From contig NZ_JAUKPO010000002.1 of assembly GCF_030503435.1 (NCBI RefSeq), positions 310,001-374,000 on the forward strand: a DNA stretch of 64,000 nucleotides. Reading direction: 5' to 3'. Positions 43,895-52,788 of the stretch are shown one piece after another (the stretch's first letter is position 1; the number at the start of each line of letters is the position of its first letter). Source of the stretch: Rhodocytophaga aerolata. GTDB lineage: Bacteria; Bacteroidota; Bacteroidia; Cytophagales; 172606-1. The notes beneath the pieces were generated by a model. It ran no database searches. It was not told where the DNA came from and saw only the letters and a list, made by a program, of their open reading frames with translations. Position numbers and translations under genes: made by a program.

Positions 43895-44416
43895 TTATCC
43901 ACGGTTTTTAATTACTTGATACGTTACCTGCAAGGTACCATTCGAGTACGTCTTACTATTTATCAAGGATAGCCACACCTTGTCTTTCAATAGGTCAACC
44001 ATCGGTTTACCCTTGCCCAGCAATACAGGGATAATGGCTACTGAAATTTCATCAACCAGCGCAAGATCCAACAAAGAAGCTAGCAAATTGGCGCCGCCAA
44101 ACACCGCAATGTCTTTTCCTTCCTGCTGCTTAATGGCTTCCACTTGTTCTTTGATCGGATCATTAATCAGCCTGTAGTTTTTATTAACAGTCTTCAAGGT
44201 GTGAGAGAACACATAATTGGTAATACCTGGTGTTGGCTTATTCGTCATTGTCCCTATCTTTTCATACGTAATGCGGCCAAAGAAATATGTATCAAACCGT
44301 TTCATATGCTCGGCAAAGTCTATTTCTTTATCGATCAGAATCCAATCATACGCTCCATTTGGACCCTCGATATAGCCATCCAGACTTGCTGCAAAGCCAG
44401 CGATGATTTTTCTCAT
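43895..44416 (-). CDS. Dihydrofolate reductase-fold protein (RibD C-terminal type), paralogue 2
   Basis: This 173-residue protein begins MRKIIAGFAASLDGYIEGPNGAYDW and has the NADPH-binding GKDIAVFGGANLLASLL. It is the same family as the gene at 40700-41275, with low identity outside the N-terminal and nucleotide-binding motifs, so the two probably diverged long ago or arrived separately. The function is unknown; possibly a reductase of a pterin-like substrate. Confidence 0.87.
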   Translation of the reverse strand: MRKIIAGFAASLDGYIEGPNGAYDWILIDKEIDFAEHMKRFDTYFFGRITYEKIGTMTNKPTPGITNYVFSHTLKTVNKNYRLINDPIKEQVEAIKQQEGKDIAVFGGANLLASLLDLALVDEISVAIIPVLLGKGKPMVDLLKDKVWLSLINSKTYSNGTLQVTYQVIKNRG

Positions 44417-44628
44417 ATCAGTGACATTATTCTGTTGAAATAGTAAAGTGGCTACAATTACAATAAATCCCCAATTCCTTATACTGTGCTATGTTAGCAC
44501 GCAGGTACGTGGCGCAGGCTTACTCATACCTGTTGTGTTTGGCGAATAATAGTATCTGCAAATCCTTTTGGCTGTAAGAGCTAACTTTTTATCCAATTGC
44601 ATAGTATAACCTAAGCAATGCTCACCCA

Positions 44629-45198
44629 TTATTGCTGAGAAGCAGGTAAGTAGATTTGCAGTCCAACATTCAAGACGACTCTACCTGTCCGGTTCTCAAC
44701 GCTGTACTTTGAAGAAGAGTAGGCGACTAATGCTTCTAGTCCTATCTGTTGTGTTATAAAATGTACTACTCCTACTCCCGCTCTGTATGTCGAAAAATTG
44801 TCAACATTTATCTGAGGTTCGCTTCCATTTATACGGGTATTCTGCCATAAACGCTGAAAAACAACAGCACCTTGCGTAAATAGACGGGTAGACGTTGCCT
44901 TTCCAAAATAATAGCGGATAAACGGAGAAAACCCAGCAACTGTCGTGTTTGACCGGTAGCTGTTCCCCACGGTATCGTCATTGTTGAATTTGGAGTAGCT
45001 TATGCTTACCCCTGTCCCCAGAGCAAAATTAGTAGTAATAAAATAGCCCATCTGCGGAGAGATTCCAAATGAGTAATTTTTCTCAAAATTAAAGTTAGCA
45101 CTTCCCCCAAGAAGTTTGGATCCTTTTTCAGTTTGTGCCCAGGTGGTAGAGGAGAAAACAAGTAAACAGAATAAAAATAGCAAAGTGGTCTTACGCAT
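44629..45198 (-). CDS. Outer-membrane beta-barrel (porin-like) protein
   Basis: This 189-residue protein has a signal peptide (about 1-21, ending TWA) and alternating hydrophobic strands throughout (GGSANFNFEKNYSFGISPQ, GFSPFIRYYFG, VVLNVGLQIYLPA). This matches the small outer-membrane barrel family (OMP_b-brl) common in Bacteroidota. It likely has eight strands. Function is unknown; such proteins serve as structural or binding barrels. Confidence 0.85.
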   Translation of the reverse strand: MRKTTLLFLFCLLVFSSTTWAQTEKGSKLLGGSANFNFEKNYSFGISPQMGYFITTNFALGTGVSISYSKFNNDDTVGNSYRSNTTVAGFSPFIRYYFGKATSTRLFTQGAVVFQRLWQNTRINGSEPQINVDNFSTYRAGVGVVHFITQQIGLEALVAYSSSKYSVENRTGRVVLNVGLQIYLPASQQ

Positions 45199-45433
45199 AG
45201 TAGTTATAGTTAAAAGTTGAAATTTATAAGGAAGCGGCCTTAGTCTAGATCTGTACTAACTCAAATTTTTTGACCTCGGCTCTTGTCTTTTTGCAACACA
45301 TTCCGCATCAAACCTACCTGCGCACAAAGGCGATTGCAGTGAGGCAATGTGCTTTGCTTTAGAAAGCCAGTTTGTCAAATATAAGTGTTTTGCCTATTGG
45401 CCTTGTTTAATTTTTGAGATCTTAGTAAGCTTT

Positions 45434-46803
45434 CTAATCCGTATACTTAGTTTTTACATCGCTTAGTATAGTATCTAACTGGCCGGCACTTAACCACTTT
45501 CCCTTAAGCATTACCCCACTTATTTTCCTTGTATTAGATATATTTTCGAGCGGATTTCCTTCAAGCAATACTAAGTCGGCAACTTTGCCAGCTTCTACGG
45601 TACCATTATCAGTATTTCTTTTCAGAAATTCCGCAGCATTAACCGTACTCGTTTTTAATGCTTCGAATTCGGAAAGTCCAATACTAACTAACTCTTCCAG
45701 TTCTTCATGAATACTGAATCCGGGTAATACATACGGATTCAGACAATCTGTTCCGGCCAGAAATCTTGCTCCGGTATCAAACATAATCTTGGCCAGCTTT
45801 TGTTGTAATGCGTATTCACTTGTTCCTTCCCGTAACCGCTGTTTCCAAAACTTTTTGGTAACCTTATCAACATATTGCTCATAGTGCTTTTGCTGGGCAA
45901 AATCGTCTGGACTTTTCTGAATATTTTTATGCACAAGCAAGGTTGGGCAAATCCACTTATAGGCTTTTCCAATCATAGCTGCTTTTGTATCTAAAGAGAT
46001 TGCCGGTGAAATCTTCCTCAATTGGCTAAGGTCGATATGCTCCATTGAATATTGACTTAAGGAAAGCGTTTTGCTTAAGTCTACTGCCAGCGGAATGTGG
46101 CCAACAACAGGAATATGGAGGGAATCACTACTTTCTAAAATTTGGCTATATAACTCTGGAGTTAACGTGTGGTAAATTTTAACAAAATCAAATCCTGCCT
46201 TCTTAAACCTGATTACGGCCTCTTTTGCTTCGGTTGCAGTTTTTAAGCTTACACTTTGCGGCCAACCTTATATACATCCAGTACCGGACTGGATGTATAT
46301 AAGGTTGGCCCCAGCAGTGCTCCCTTCTCAATCTGCTCTCTCCATTGCAAATGAAAAGAAAACCCAAACATATCCCGTACAGTTGTTACGCCATTGGCTA
46401 CTAATAAGAGTAAGTTATTATCATCATTCAAATGCACGTGCATATCTGCCAATCCCGGAATCAGGTATTTTCCAGTGCCCTCTATCAAAAAGGGTTCAGC
46501 CATAGTATGAATGCTAGCTAGAGAACTTTCAATCTGTTTAATCCTGCCATTTTCGATCAGTACGAACTGGTGCTCCAGAATTGTATCCAGAGTCATGGGT
46601 ATAAGGGATACATCCTTAAAAAGATACGTAGAAGGTTTGCCCAACATCACTTTTCCATATTTAGATGGTAATGGAGAGGTGAGATGTTCTGGAGGAAAAG
46701 TCATGAACATAGAAGGGTATAGCAAATAAGCATAGATACCGGCCACACTGATTACAGCCAGGCTAACCAGCCCTATGAGGGTACGTATGATTATTTTTTT
46801 CAT
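45434..46803 (-). pseudogene. Amidohydrolase gene broken by a frameshift at a 23-bp palindrome
   Basis: The N-terminal frame starts at 46803 (membrane helix, then the HxH metal motif in LADMHVHL), reads well through GPTLYTSSPVLD, then runs into a palindrome and stops at 46249. The C-terminal frame, shifted by -1, is open from 46267 and includes WPQSVSLKTATEAKEAV, VKIYHTLTPEL, VVGHIPL and MEHIDLSQL, then FLAGTDCLNPYVLPGF and the final metal-domain strands, stopping at 45434. Together they would be an ordinary membrane-anchored amidohydrolase (about 450 aa) of the imidazolonepropionase-like kind. The break coincides with an inverted repeat, so the cause is probably a template switch. An intact protein is not expected unless the assembly is wrong. 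Confidence 0.85.
46260..46310. repeat. Perfect 23-bp inverted repeat inside the amidohydrolase pseudogene
   Basis: 46260-46282 and 46288-46310 are exact reverse complements around a 5-base centre. Within the N-terminal frame the first arm encodes the conserved GPTLYTSS stretch; the second is its inverted copy and encodes unconserved residues. The natural family sequence that should follow is missing. This is the signature of a palindrome-templated (fold-back) replacement, or of a chimeric read at that point. Confidence 0.9.
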
Positions 46804-46970
46804 TAAATCGGTCTGCTATACTTTCCTTAGGTCGTTATTTTATAGCCGCTTGAGTTCACTTACAGGTAATGGAACAATCATCCTCGCAGTTCTTGGTTTC
46901 TGTGGTGAAATCTTGCGTTGGAGCAAGCCCAATTGCCGTAGGATGAGATGCATGTTATGTGCTTATAAGC

Positions 46971-47020
46971 TACTAAAAAGAAAACCATTCTCTTAGACAA
47001 AAATGGTTTTCTTTTTAGTA
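46971..47020. terminator. Strong bidirectional hairpin between the hexosaminidase and pseudogene
   Basis: A perfect 19-bp inverted repeat (46971-46989 with 47002-47020) has a 12-base loop and A/T runs within the stem. It lies 14 bases after the stop of the leftward GH20 gene and can end transcription on either strand. Confidence 0.85.
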
Positions 47021-47033
47021 ATGAAATTCTGAA

Positions 47034-48959
47034 TTAATGCGCTGCATTCTTCTGGTCTGCCCGCTTTTGTAGCTCTTCCACCGGTATAGACATCAGGCGG
47101 CCTTTGGGTTCATTGCCTTTGTAGGTGATCACCCGGAGCATAACTGCCTCTTTTGGAAAAATCAGTGGCTCTTTGTACTTGGGATAAAATCTGTCAGGGA
47201 ATGAGTTGTCAAAAGTGTAGTAAATATCCAATCCTTCTGCTTCGGTAGTTAGTTCTACCTTTAGTTGCTTGTCGGCTGTGCGGGTGGCTGTTATGATGGG
47301 CTCAAATACACTGGGGGCATACTTTACTTCGGCTACATCCATTCTGTCGAAATGCTGCTCTACCCGGTTTACAAACTGATTCCAGTTTTTCTTTTCCTTA
47401 GGAGACCATACCGATTCTGCGATAGCAAAGCCGCGGGGCCAGGTCATGTATTCTGCATGGCGCATGTTGTATACCTGCTCTGTCCATAAGTTGGCTTGTC
47501 CTCCTTTAATATACTTGGGATCTACCCCATTGGGTACTGGCTCAAACTGGTAGGCTTTGTTTAAACGCAGAGTAGCATATACTCTGGGTTCGATACTAGG
47601 GTCGCCCTGCATATAATCTATATAGGCAAAGGTAGTAGGGCTCATTACCACTTCGTGCTTTTGTTTAGCCGCTTCTATTCCCCCTTCTATGCCCTGCCAG
47701 CTCATTACAGCCGCATTCGGAGCCAGGCCGCCTTGCAAAATTTCATCCCATCCAATAAATTTTTTACCCTTTGCCATCACTATCTTTTCCAGCCGTTTGG
47801 TAAAATAGCTCTGTACTTCATTCATGTCTTTCAGCTTCTCTTTCTTCATCAGCGCTTTTACAGCATCGCTTTTCTCCCAGAAGTTTTTGGGGCATTCATC
47901 GCCACCCATGTGTATATATTCGAATGGAAACAACTGGGCTACTTCGGTTACTACCTTATTCAAAAATTCATATACTTTTTCGTTGGCCGGACAAAGGGTG
48001 TTATCTACCAGGGCTATTGGCGGATGTCCCTGCGACCAGTCCATAATTTCCTCTCCTGAACGCACCTGGTAGTTTTCCACGCCTGGTGTACAGGAAAGTT
48101 CCGGATACGAAACTACAGCCGCTAAACTGTGGCCGGGTACATCTATTTCAGGCAGAATATTTACAAACCGTTCTTTCGCATATTGCACCAGTTCTTTGAT
48201 GTCTTCCTGGGTATAAAAGCCGCCATACTCGCGTGGCTCGTCGGCAGCAGGTTTCTCAAATGTACCAAAGTAGCCTACTTTCTTTACGCTCCAGGCACCT
48301 ACTTTTGTTAAGTTCGGATAGCTCTTAATCTCAATACGCCAGCCTTCATCATCCGTTAAGTGTAAGTGCAGCAGGTTGTATTTGTAGCGCACCATGTTAT
48401 CAATATAAGATTTTACCTCATCTTTGGTAAAGAAGTGCCGCGATACATCAAACATCAGTCCCCGCCAGCCAAACCGGGGGTAATCGGTAATTTCTACACA
48501 AGGAGCCTCCCAGGTTACATTCTCTACCTTTGTCTTGCTTTCTATTGCTGCAGGAAACAGCTGTACCAGAGATTGTACTCCATAATACAAGCCTGCCGGT
48601 TGATTCGCTTTTATTTCAATGGCAGTAGGCTTCACCGATAACTGATACCCTTCCTTTCCAATTGTTGCATCGGCTTTTTGGTTCAGCAATAAGCGGATAG
48701 TAGCGGAAGGAGCCGTTGCATTCACAGTTACTTGCCTGCCGGTGGGTATGGATAGGCGGTCTTTCAGAAAAGCAATCACTTGTTTCATTTCCGGCTGCGA
48801 TCCGGCTTCTATTACCACGTTTTCAGGCAGGGTAAATTTGCCATTGGTCTGTGTTACAGATACCGGTTCAGGAATAATGGCAATACTTGTCTGGGTATTC
48901 TGGCCAAAGGATGCTACCGTTAGAAAACTGAGGCAGAGTGCAATTAAAATTTTTTTCAT
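47034..48959 (-). CDS. Beta-N-acetylhexosaminidase, GH20
   Basis: This 641-residue secreted enzyme (signal peptide about 1-19) has an N-terminal GH20b domain (about 25-155) and the GH20 catalytic barrel. The catalytic pair is D354-E355 in HMGGDECPKNFW; the aspartate orients the substrate acetamido group in substrate-assisted catalysis. A C-terminal FN3-like or chitobiase-C region (about 530-641) follows. It releases terminal GlcNAc or GalNAc from glycans such as chitin oligomers or peptidoglycan fragments. Single-gene unit with its own terminator; no chitin or glycan PUL genes flank it. Confidence 0.95.
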   Translation of the reverse strand: MKKILIALCLSFLTVASFGQNTQTSIAIIPEPVSVTQTNGKFTLPENVVIEAGSQPEMKQVIAFLKDRLSIPTGRQVTVNATAPSATIRLLLNQKADATIGKEGYQLSVKPTAIEIKANQPAGLYYGVQSLVQLFPAAIESKTKVENVTWEAPCVEITDYPRFGWRGLMFDVSRHFFTKDEVKSYIDNMVRYKYNLLHLHLTDDEGWRIEIKSYPNLTKVGAWSVKKVGYFGTFEKPAADEPREYGGFYTQEDIKELVQYAKERFVNILPEIDVPGHSLAAVVSYPELSCTPGVENYQVRSGEEIMDWSQGHPPIALVDNTLCPANEKVYEFLNKVVTEVAQLFPFEYIHMGGDECPKNFWEKSDAVKALMKKEKLKDMNEVQSYFTKRLEKIVMAKGKKFIGWDEILQGGLAPNAAVMSWQGIEGGIEAAKQKHEVVMSPTTFAYIDYMQGDPSIEPRVYATLRLNKAYQFEPVPNGVDPKYIKGGQANLWTEQVYNMRHAEYMTWPRGFAIAESVWSPKEKKNWNQFVNRVEQHFDRMDVAEVKYAPSVFEPIITATRTADKQLKVELTTEAEGLDIYYTFDNSFPDRFYPKYKEPLIFPKEAVMLRVITYKGNEPKGRLMSIPVEELQKRADQKNAAH

Positions 48960-49242
48960 AGAATGGTAAACACGACAGGTATGGAAAAAATAAAGAACGT
49001 ATAATTTGCTGTTGCGTGTAGGTACACGCGATAAGCTGGTAAATTACTTAGCTAACTTAACAATTCAAAGTTACTTCATTCTATCCATATATTATTCAAG
49101 TTATTCATTAAAAAGTATAATTTTCAAAATTATAGGATTCGCCAAAAGAGTATAGCTATGGAATACGTTCCCATTACCTGGGCTCCATAGAGTACTCTTT
49201 AATTCAGTATCCGTGCGCTTTGAGTATCTATACTACAATTTT

Positions 49243-51681
49243 CTACCTTCCTCCTTTATCATCATTGCTAATCTTCTTGCTCCGTTTACCTCCACCATTT
49301 GCTTCCATCTGCCCGAACCGCCACTCGAAAGTAAGCCGGATAGAGCGGGTTACATACAAAGATGTAAAGGTAGACTGGAATGTAGGCATGGCCTGGCGGC
49401 CTTCTTGCCATACACCTCTATTAAAGGGATTGTTGATGCCCAAAGTAAGACTAGCTTTTTTGCTCCAGAATTCACGCTTGGCCGAGATGCCATACCAATA
49501 AAAACCTGAATATTTTCCTTGCAAGTTAATCCAGCCAGAATTGAAGTTTCCATTTGCCTGTAGGGTGAAATCTTTAGGCAATTTATAAGTAGTGTTCAGG
49601 TTTACACTCCAGATAATACCACTGTTTTGTTGGTTAAGTCCCGGACTGTTAACATAAATATATTGCATATCAGCTCCGCCATTCATGTTCCAGTCTTTAT
49701 TTGGCTGCCCGGAAAGGTTCAGGTTCAATCCATAAGATTCCCGCTTGGCTATATTTTGTGGTTTGGTAAGAGATGAGCCTTCTTCGGTTACGGTAGATAT
49801 ATATTCTATGGCATTGTCTGTGAGCCGGTAGTATAAAGAACTATTAATGGACAATCCTTTTTTGGTGGTTGTGCTATACGAGATTTCCGGAGAATGATTT
49901 AGTTCAGGGTCCAGATAAGGATTGCCGGTAAATTTATTTAGGGTATCTGCTTCATTAATCCATGGATTTAAGTACCAGATCAGGGGCCGCTGAATACGCT
50001 GGGTATAGCTTATTTTAAATGTGTGAGTTTTAATGCCTTTAGATAAAGTAAAACTAGGAATCAGGTTAGTATAGTTGTTGGACAAAGTGGTCCGGGTGGT
50101 TACAAAGTCACCATCTATATCGGTATGCTCCAGCCTGGCTCCGATGCTTAAGCCCCACTTGCGTTTGGTATCTATCCGTAAAGAAGTATACCCAGAGTAT
50201 ACACGCTGTACATAATTAAAATCATTAGATTGTGCAGGTACAGGAACTAATGGCCCTACCCCATCGGCTGATTCTTCTACGCGGAACTCACTGCCGATAT
50301 CCCGCAGAATACTTTTTAGACCTACTTCAACCTTTATTTCGGTAGTATCTTTCCGGCCATTCCGTTTAAATGGATGCGTGTAATCTGTTTGCACGGTATA
50401 TTCTTTATTGCGGCTGTAATTGTTGCTACGCTGACGCGAAAGGATAGTCTCTCCAACGGAGAGCGCAAAGCGATCGGTATCGTAAAAATAATTATCTGGC
50501 ATACGGCTGTACTGGCCAAGCAGCGAGAATTCTTGTCCGGCTTTTTTGAATGTTTTGGTGTAGCCTACATCCATCTGCCCATTGCCATACGGATTATAGA
50601 AACTAATAGCATTGCCAAAGGATTGCAGTTCGGCTCCTGCCGGATCGGTCAGCCGATTGATTACCCGGCTATCGTTCGGAAAATTTCCACCCCATATATT
50701 GAGTGCCAAATTGAACCGGCTGGTAGAATCGGGGTCATAATCAAAACTCATTTCTCCATAGCCGCCCCGGCCGGTATTGTCCATAAAGTTGCTTTGTGTA
50801 AGTGTGTTTACTGGCTGTCCATTAAAAAGAGTTGTACGCACCGATTCTCCTTCCCGTATATTGCGGTACTGGTATCCATTGGCTGAAAGGGATAGCCCAA
50901 ATTTTCCTTTTTTTGCATTGAGGCTAGTGCCTATGCCCTGGTTGAAATTGCCTGCGGTGGCATTTACTGTTCCGCTAAAACCTTGCAAGGCTTTTTTAGT
51001 GATAATATTAATTACTCCAGCTGAACCTTCAGCATCGTATCTGGCACCAGGATTAGTAATTACCTCTACAGATTTAATGGTATTGGCAGGCATTTGACGC
51101 AATGCATCGGCCAGATTACGGGCCATCATGGCCGAAGGTTTTCCATTAATAAGCACTTTGATGTTACCATTACCCCGCATCTGCACATTACCATTTAAAT
51201 CCACAGAGAGCATAGGCACTTTGCGGAGCACATCGGCAGCCGTACCGCCAGCATTAGAAATATCTTTTTCAGCATTGTATACCAGCCGGTCGCCTTTATC
51301 TTCTACCAGATCTTTCTGCCCGCTTACGGTTACTTCTGCTAATGCCTTGCTTTCAGTCGCCATACGAATTGCGCCTAAGTCAAGAACAGGCCGCTGGTCA
51401 CTCAGGGTTACCGGAACTGTTTTACTGCGGTAGCCCACATAGGACAAAACTAGGGAGTAAGTACCTAATGGCAGATTCGCCAGCACAAACGTGCCATCGT
51501 CTTCAGAAGTGGTGCCGGTGAGTAATTTAGTACCCTCCATTAACGCTACAGTTACATAAGGAACTGGCTTAGCTGTGGTGGAGTCGGTAAGGGAGCCCGT
51601 CAGCTTCCCCGGATTGGATGTTTGGGCAAAGGCAATAGTTGCCCAGAAAGTAAACAGGAAAATGGCAAATAGCTTATTCAT
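49243..51681 (-). CDS. TonB-linked outer-membrane beta-barrel receptor with carboxypeptidase-regulatory domain
   Basis: This is an 812-residue outer-membrane protein: signal peptide (1-20), a CarboxypepD_reg-like Ig domain (about 24-110; SYVGYRSKTVPVTL), a plug domain (about 115-230, with GNIKVLINGKPSAM and ARYDAEGSAGVINIITKK), and a long beta-barrel rich in aromatic strands. This is the OMP_b-brl_3 type common in Bacteroidota, which is not paired with a SusD partner. No SusD-like gene is adjacent. It may import a siderophore, peptide or other ligand, or act in signalling. Confidence 0.92.
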   Translation of the reverse strand: MNKLFAIFLFTFWATIAFAQTSNPGKLTGSLTDSTTAKPVPYVTVALMEGTKLLTGTTSEDDGTFVLANLPLGTYSLVLSYVGYRSKTVPVTLSDQRPVLDLGAIRMATESKALAEVTVSGQKDLVEDKGDRLVYNAEKDISNAGGTAADVLRKVPMLSVDLNGNVQMRGNGNIKVLINGKPSAMMARNLADALRQMPANTIKSVEVITNPGARYDAEGSAGVINIITKKALQGFSGTVNATAGNFNQGIGTSLNAKKGKFGLSLSANGYQYRNIREGESVRTTLFNGQPVNTLTQSNFMDNTGRGGYGEMSFDYDPDSTSRFNLALNIWGGNFPNDSRVINRLTDPAGAELQSFGNAISFYNPYGNGQMDVGYTKTFKKAGQEFSLLGQYSRMPDNYFYDTDRFALSVGETILSRQRSNNYSRNKEYTVQTDYTHPFKRNGRKDTTEIKVEVGLKSILRDIGSEFRVEESADGVGPLVPVPAQSNDFNYVQRVYSGYTSLRIDTKRKWGLSIGARLEHTDIDGDFVTTRTTLSNNYTNLIPSFTLSKGIKTHTFKISYTQRIQRPLIWYLNPWINEADTLNKFTGNPYLDPELNHSPEISYSTTTKKGLSINSSLYYRLTDNAIEYISTVTEEGSSLTKPQNIAKRESYGLNLNLSGQPNKDWNMNGGADMQYIYVNSPGLNQQNSGIIWSVNLNTTYKLPKDFTLQANGNFNSGWINLQGKYSGFYWYGISAKREFWSKKASLTLGINNPFNRGVWQEGRQAMPTFQSTFTSLYVTRSIRLTFEWRFGQMEANGGGKRSKKISNDDKGGR

Positions 51682-52063
51682 TGAAGTGTTATGGGCTGCT
51701 AAGGTAAATTAGCACTGGTTAAAAGGTGAACTGTATTATAATGAGAGGACTATATTCCTTTACAATAGTAATAAAGTAATACTTTGTATAAGATACTTCA
51801 CAATAATATAATATGCATAGTTATTATGCGTCATGGTCATGAGTTTATGTAAAAAGGTTTTTTCTTACATATTCTTAGCTTTCTTGCGTTTGGGTTGAAC
51901 AAATAATTTGCCAGCCAAAAAAGAGGCTTTTATGGAGATTAAAAGCATTTTTTATGGAATAGAACTAAAAATAACTGTCCGTTTCCGGACAGTCATTGTA
52001 TCAAGTTGAACAGCAAAAATTAGTTTAATAGGATTTGTAAGCAAAGCTGCATATCAAACACAC
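51682..52063. other. Intergenic region between the receptor and pseudouridine synthase genes
   Basis: This is 382 bases without a supported gene. It contains the promoter side of the receptor gene and, at 51974-51993, an 8-bp hairpin followed on the minus strand by TTATTTTT, which fits a terminator for the pseudouridine synthase gene ending at 52064. The rest is AT-rich and I see nothing else in it. Confidence 0.5.
51974..51993 (-). terminator. Hairpin terminator after the pseudouridine synthase gene
   Basis: A perfect 8-bp stem ACTGTCCG (51974-51981 with 51986-51993) has a four-base loop and a T-rich run on the minus strand. It stands 70 bases past the leftward gene's stop. Confidence 0.65.
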
Positions 52064-52636
52064 CTAAAGTCTATTAAGCAAACCTTCCACTTTTAGTACT
52101 TCGCCTGGCAGTAGATTCATCAGATGGATATGGCCGATACGCATCCGGATGAGCCGTAAGGTAGGAAAGCCCAAAGCCGCCGTCATTTTGCGGATCTGCC
52201 GGAATTTGCCTTCCGTGAGTGTAATTGCCATCCAGCTGGTGGGGCCATGGCGGTCGTCGCGGATCTTTCTGCTGCGCAGTGGCAGTTCCGGAGCCGGTTC
52301 AAGCAAGCAGGCTTTACAAGGTTTGGTTTGGTACTTTATGCCTTCTAGCGTAATTTCTATGCCTTGCTCCAGCTGTTCCATTGCCTGCTGACTGATCAAT
52401 CCATCTACCTGCACGTAATATTCTTTTTCTATGCCGGCACTGGAAATATAGTTACTGAGCTTTCCATCGGTAGTTAATAGAAGCAAGCCTTCGCTTTTTT
52501 CGTCTAATCGGCCTATGCTCATGGTGCCAGGCGGAAAGGCATATAACTCACCCAGGCGTTTTTTCTTGTTGCCTTCCCCAATAAACTGGCTCAGGTAACC
52601 AAAAGGCTTATACATAATAAAATGGTGGTGCAGCAT
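52064..52636 (-). CDS. rRNA large-subunit pseudouridine synthase (RluE/RsuA family)
   Basis: The ATG at 52636 is chosen since MLHHHFIMYKPFGYLSQF is the usual opening; a longer frame adds an unconserved cysteine-containing piece (190 aa used). The RsuA-family catalytic aspartate is D45 in SIGRLDEKSEGLLLLT. There is no S4 domain, as in RluE, which modifies a uridine in the 23S rRNA. The exact target base is not predictable. It is a single gene between two hairpins. Confidence 0.93.
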   Translation of the reverse strand: MLHHHFIMYKPFGYLSQFIGEGNKKKRLGELYAFPPGTMSIGRLDEKSEGLLLLTTDGKLSNYISSAGIEKEYYVQVDGLISQQAMEQLEQGIEITLEGIKYQTKPCKACLLEPAPELPLRSRKIRDDRHGPTSWMAITLTEGKFRQIRKMTAALGFPTLRLIRMRIGHIHLMNLLPGEVLKVEGLLNRL

Positions 52637-52709
52637 AAAGCAATATATTTCCGGATGGTGATTTGCCCGACAGGTTTGCAAAGTAAGCTTACGAAAAATA
52701 CTATACAAA

Positions 52710-52748
52710 AGCCGCCACTGTCCTGGTTGATAACAGGCAGTGGCGGCT
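52710..52748 (-). terminator. Rho-independent terminator after the CHASE3/GAF gene
   Basis: A GC-rich 11-bp stem (52710-52720 with 52738-52748) is extended by four more pairs after a one-base bulge and followed on the minus strand by TTTTGT. It lies 40 bases past the stop of the leftward gene. Confidence 0.87.
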
Positions 52749-52788
52749 CGTATACGGTAAATCGTATGAACTATCCGATAATGAATTT

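Noticed and set aside
37429-44416. Idea that the run of VOC, DHFR-fold, GNAT and hydrolase genes is an antibiotic resistance or biosynthetic island
   Set aside because: The genes are separately spaced, have their own gaps or terminators, show no mobile element, and belong to families with very broad roles.
47655-48059. Rightward frame in the hexosaminidase gene
   Set aside because: It overlies the GH20 catalytic site coding region and has no independent support.
49243-51681. SusC/SusD polysaccharide-utilisation locus
   Set aside because: The barrel protein is of the OMP_b-brl_3 type, no SusD-like gene is adjacent, and the GH20 gene upstream is a separate unit with its own terminator.
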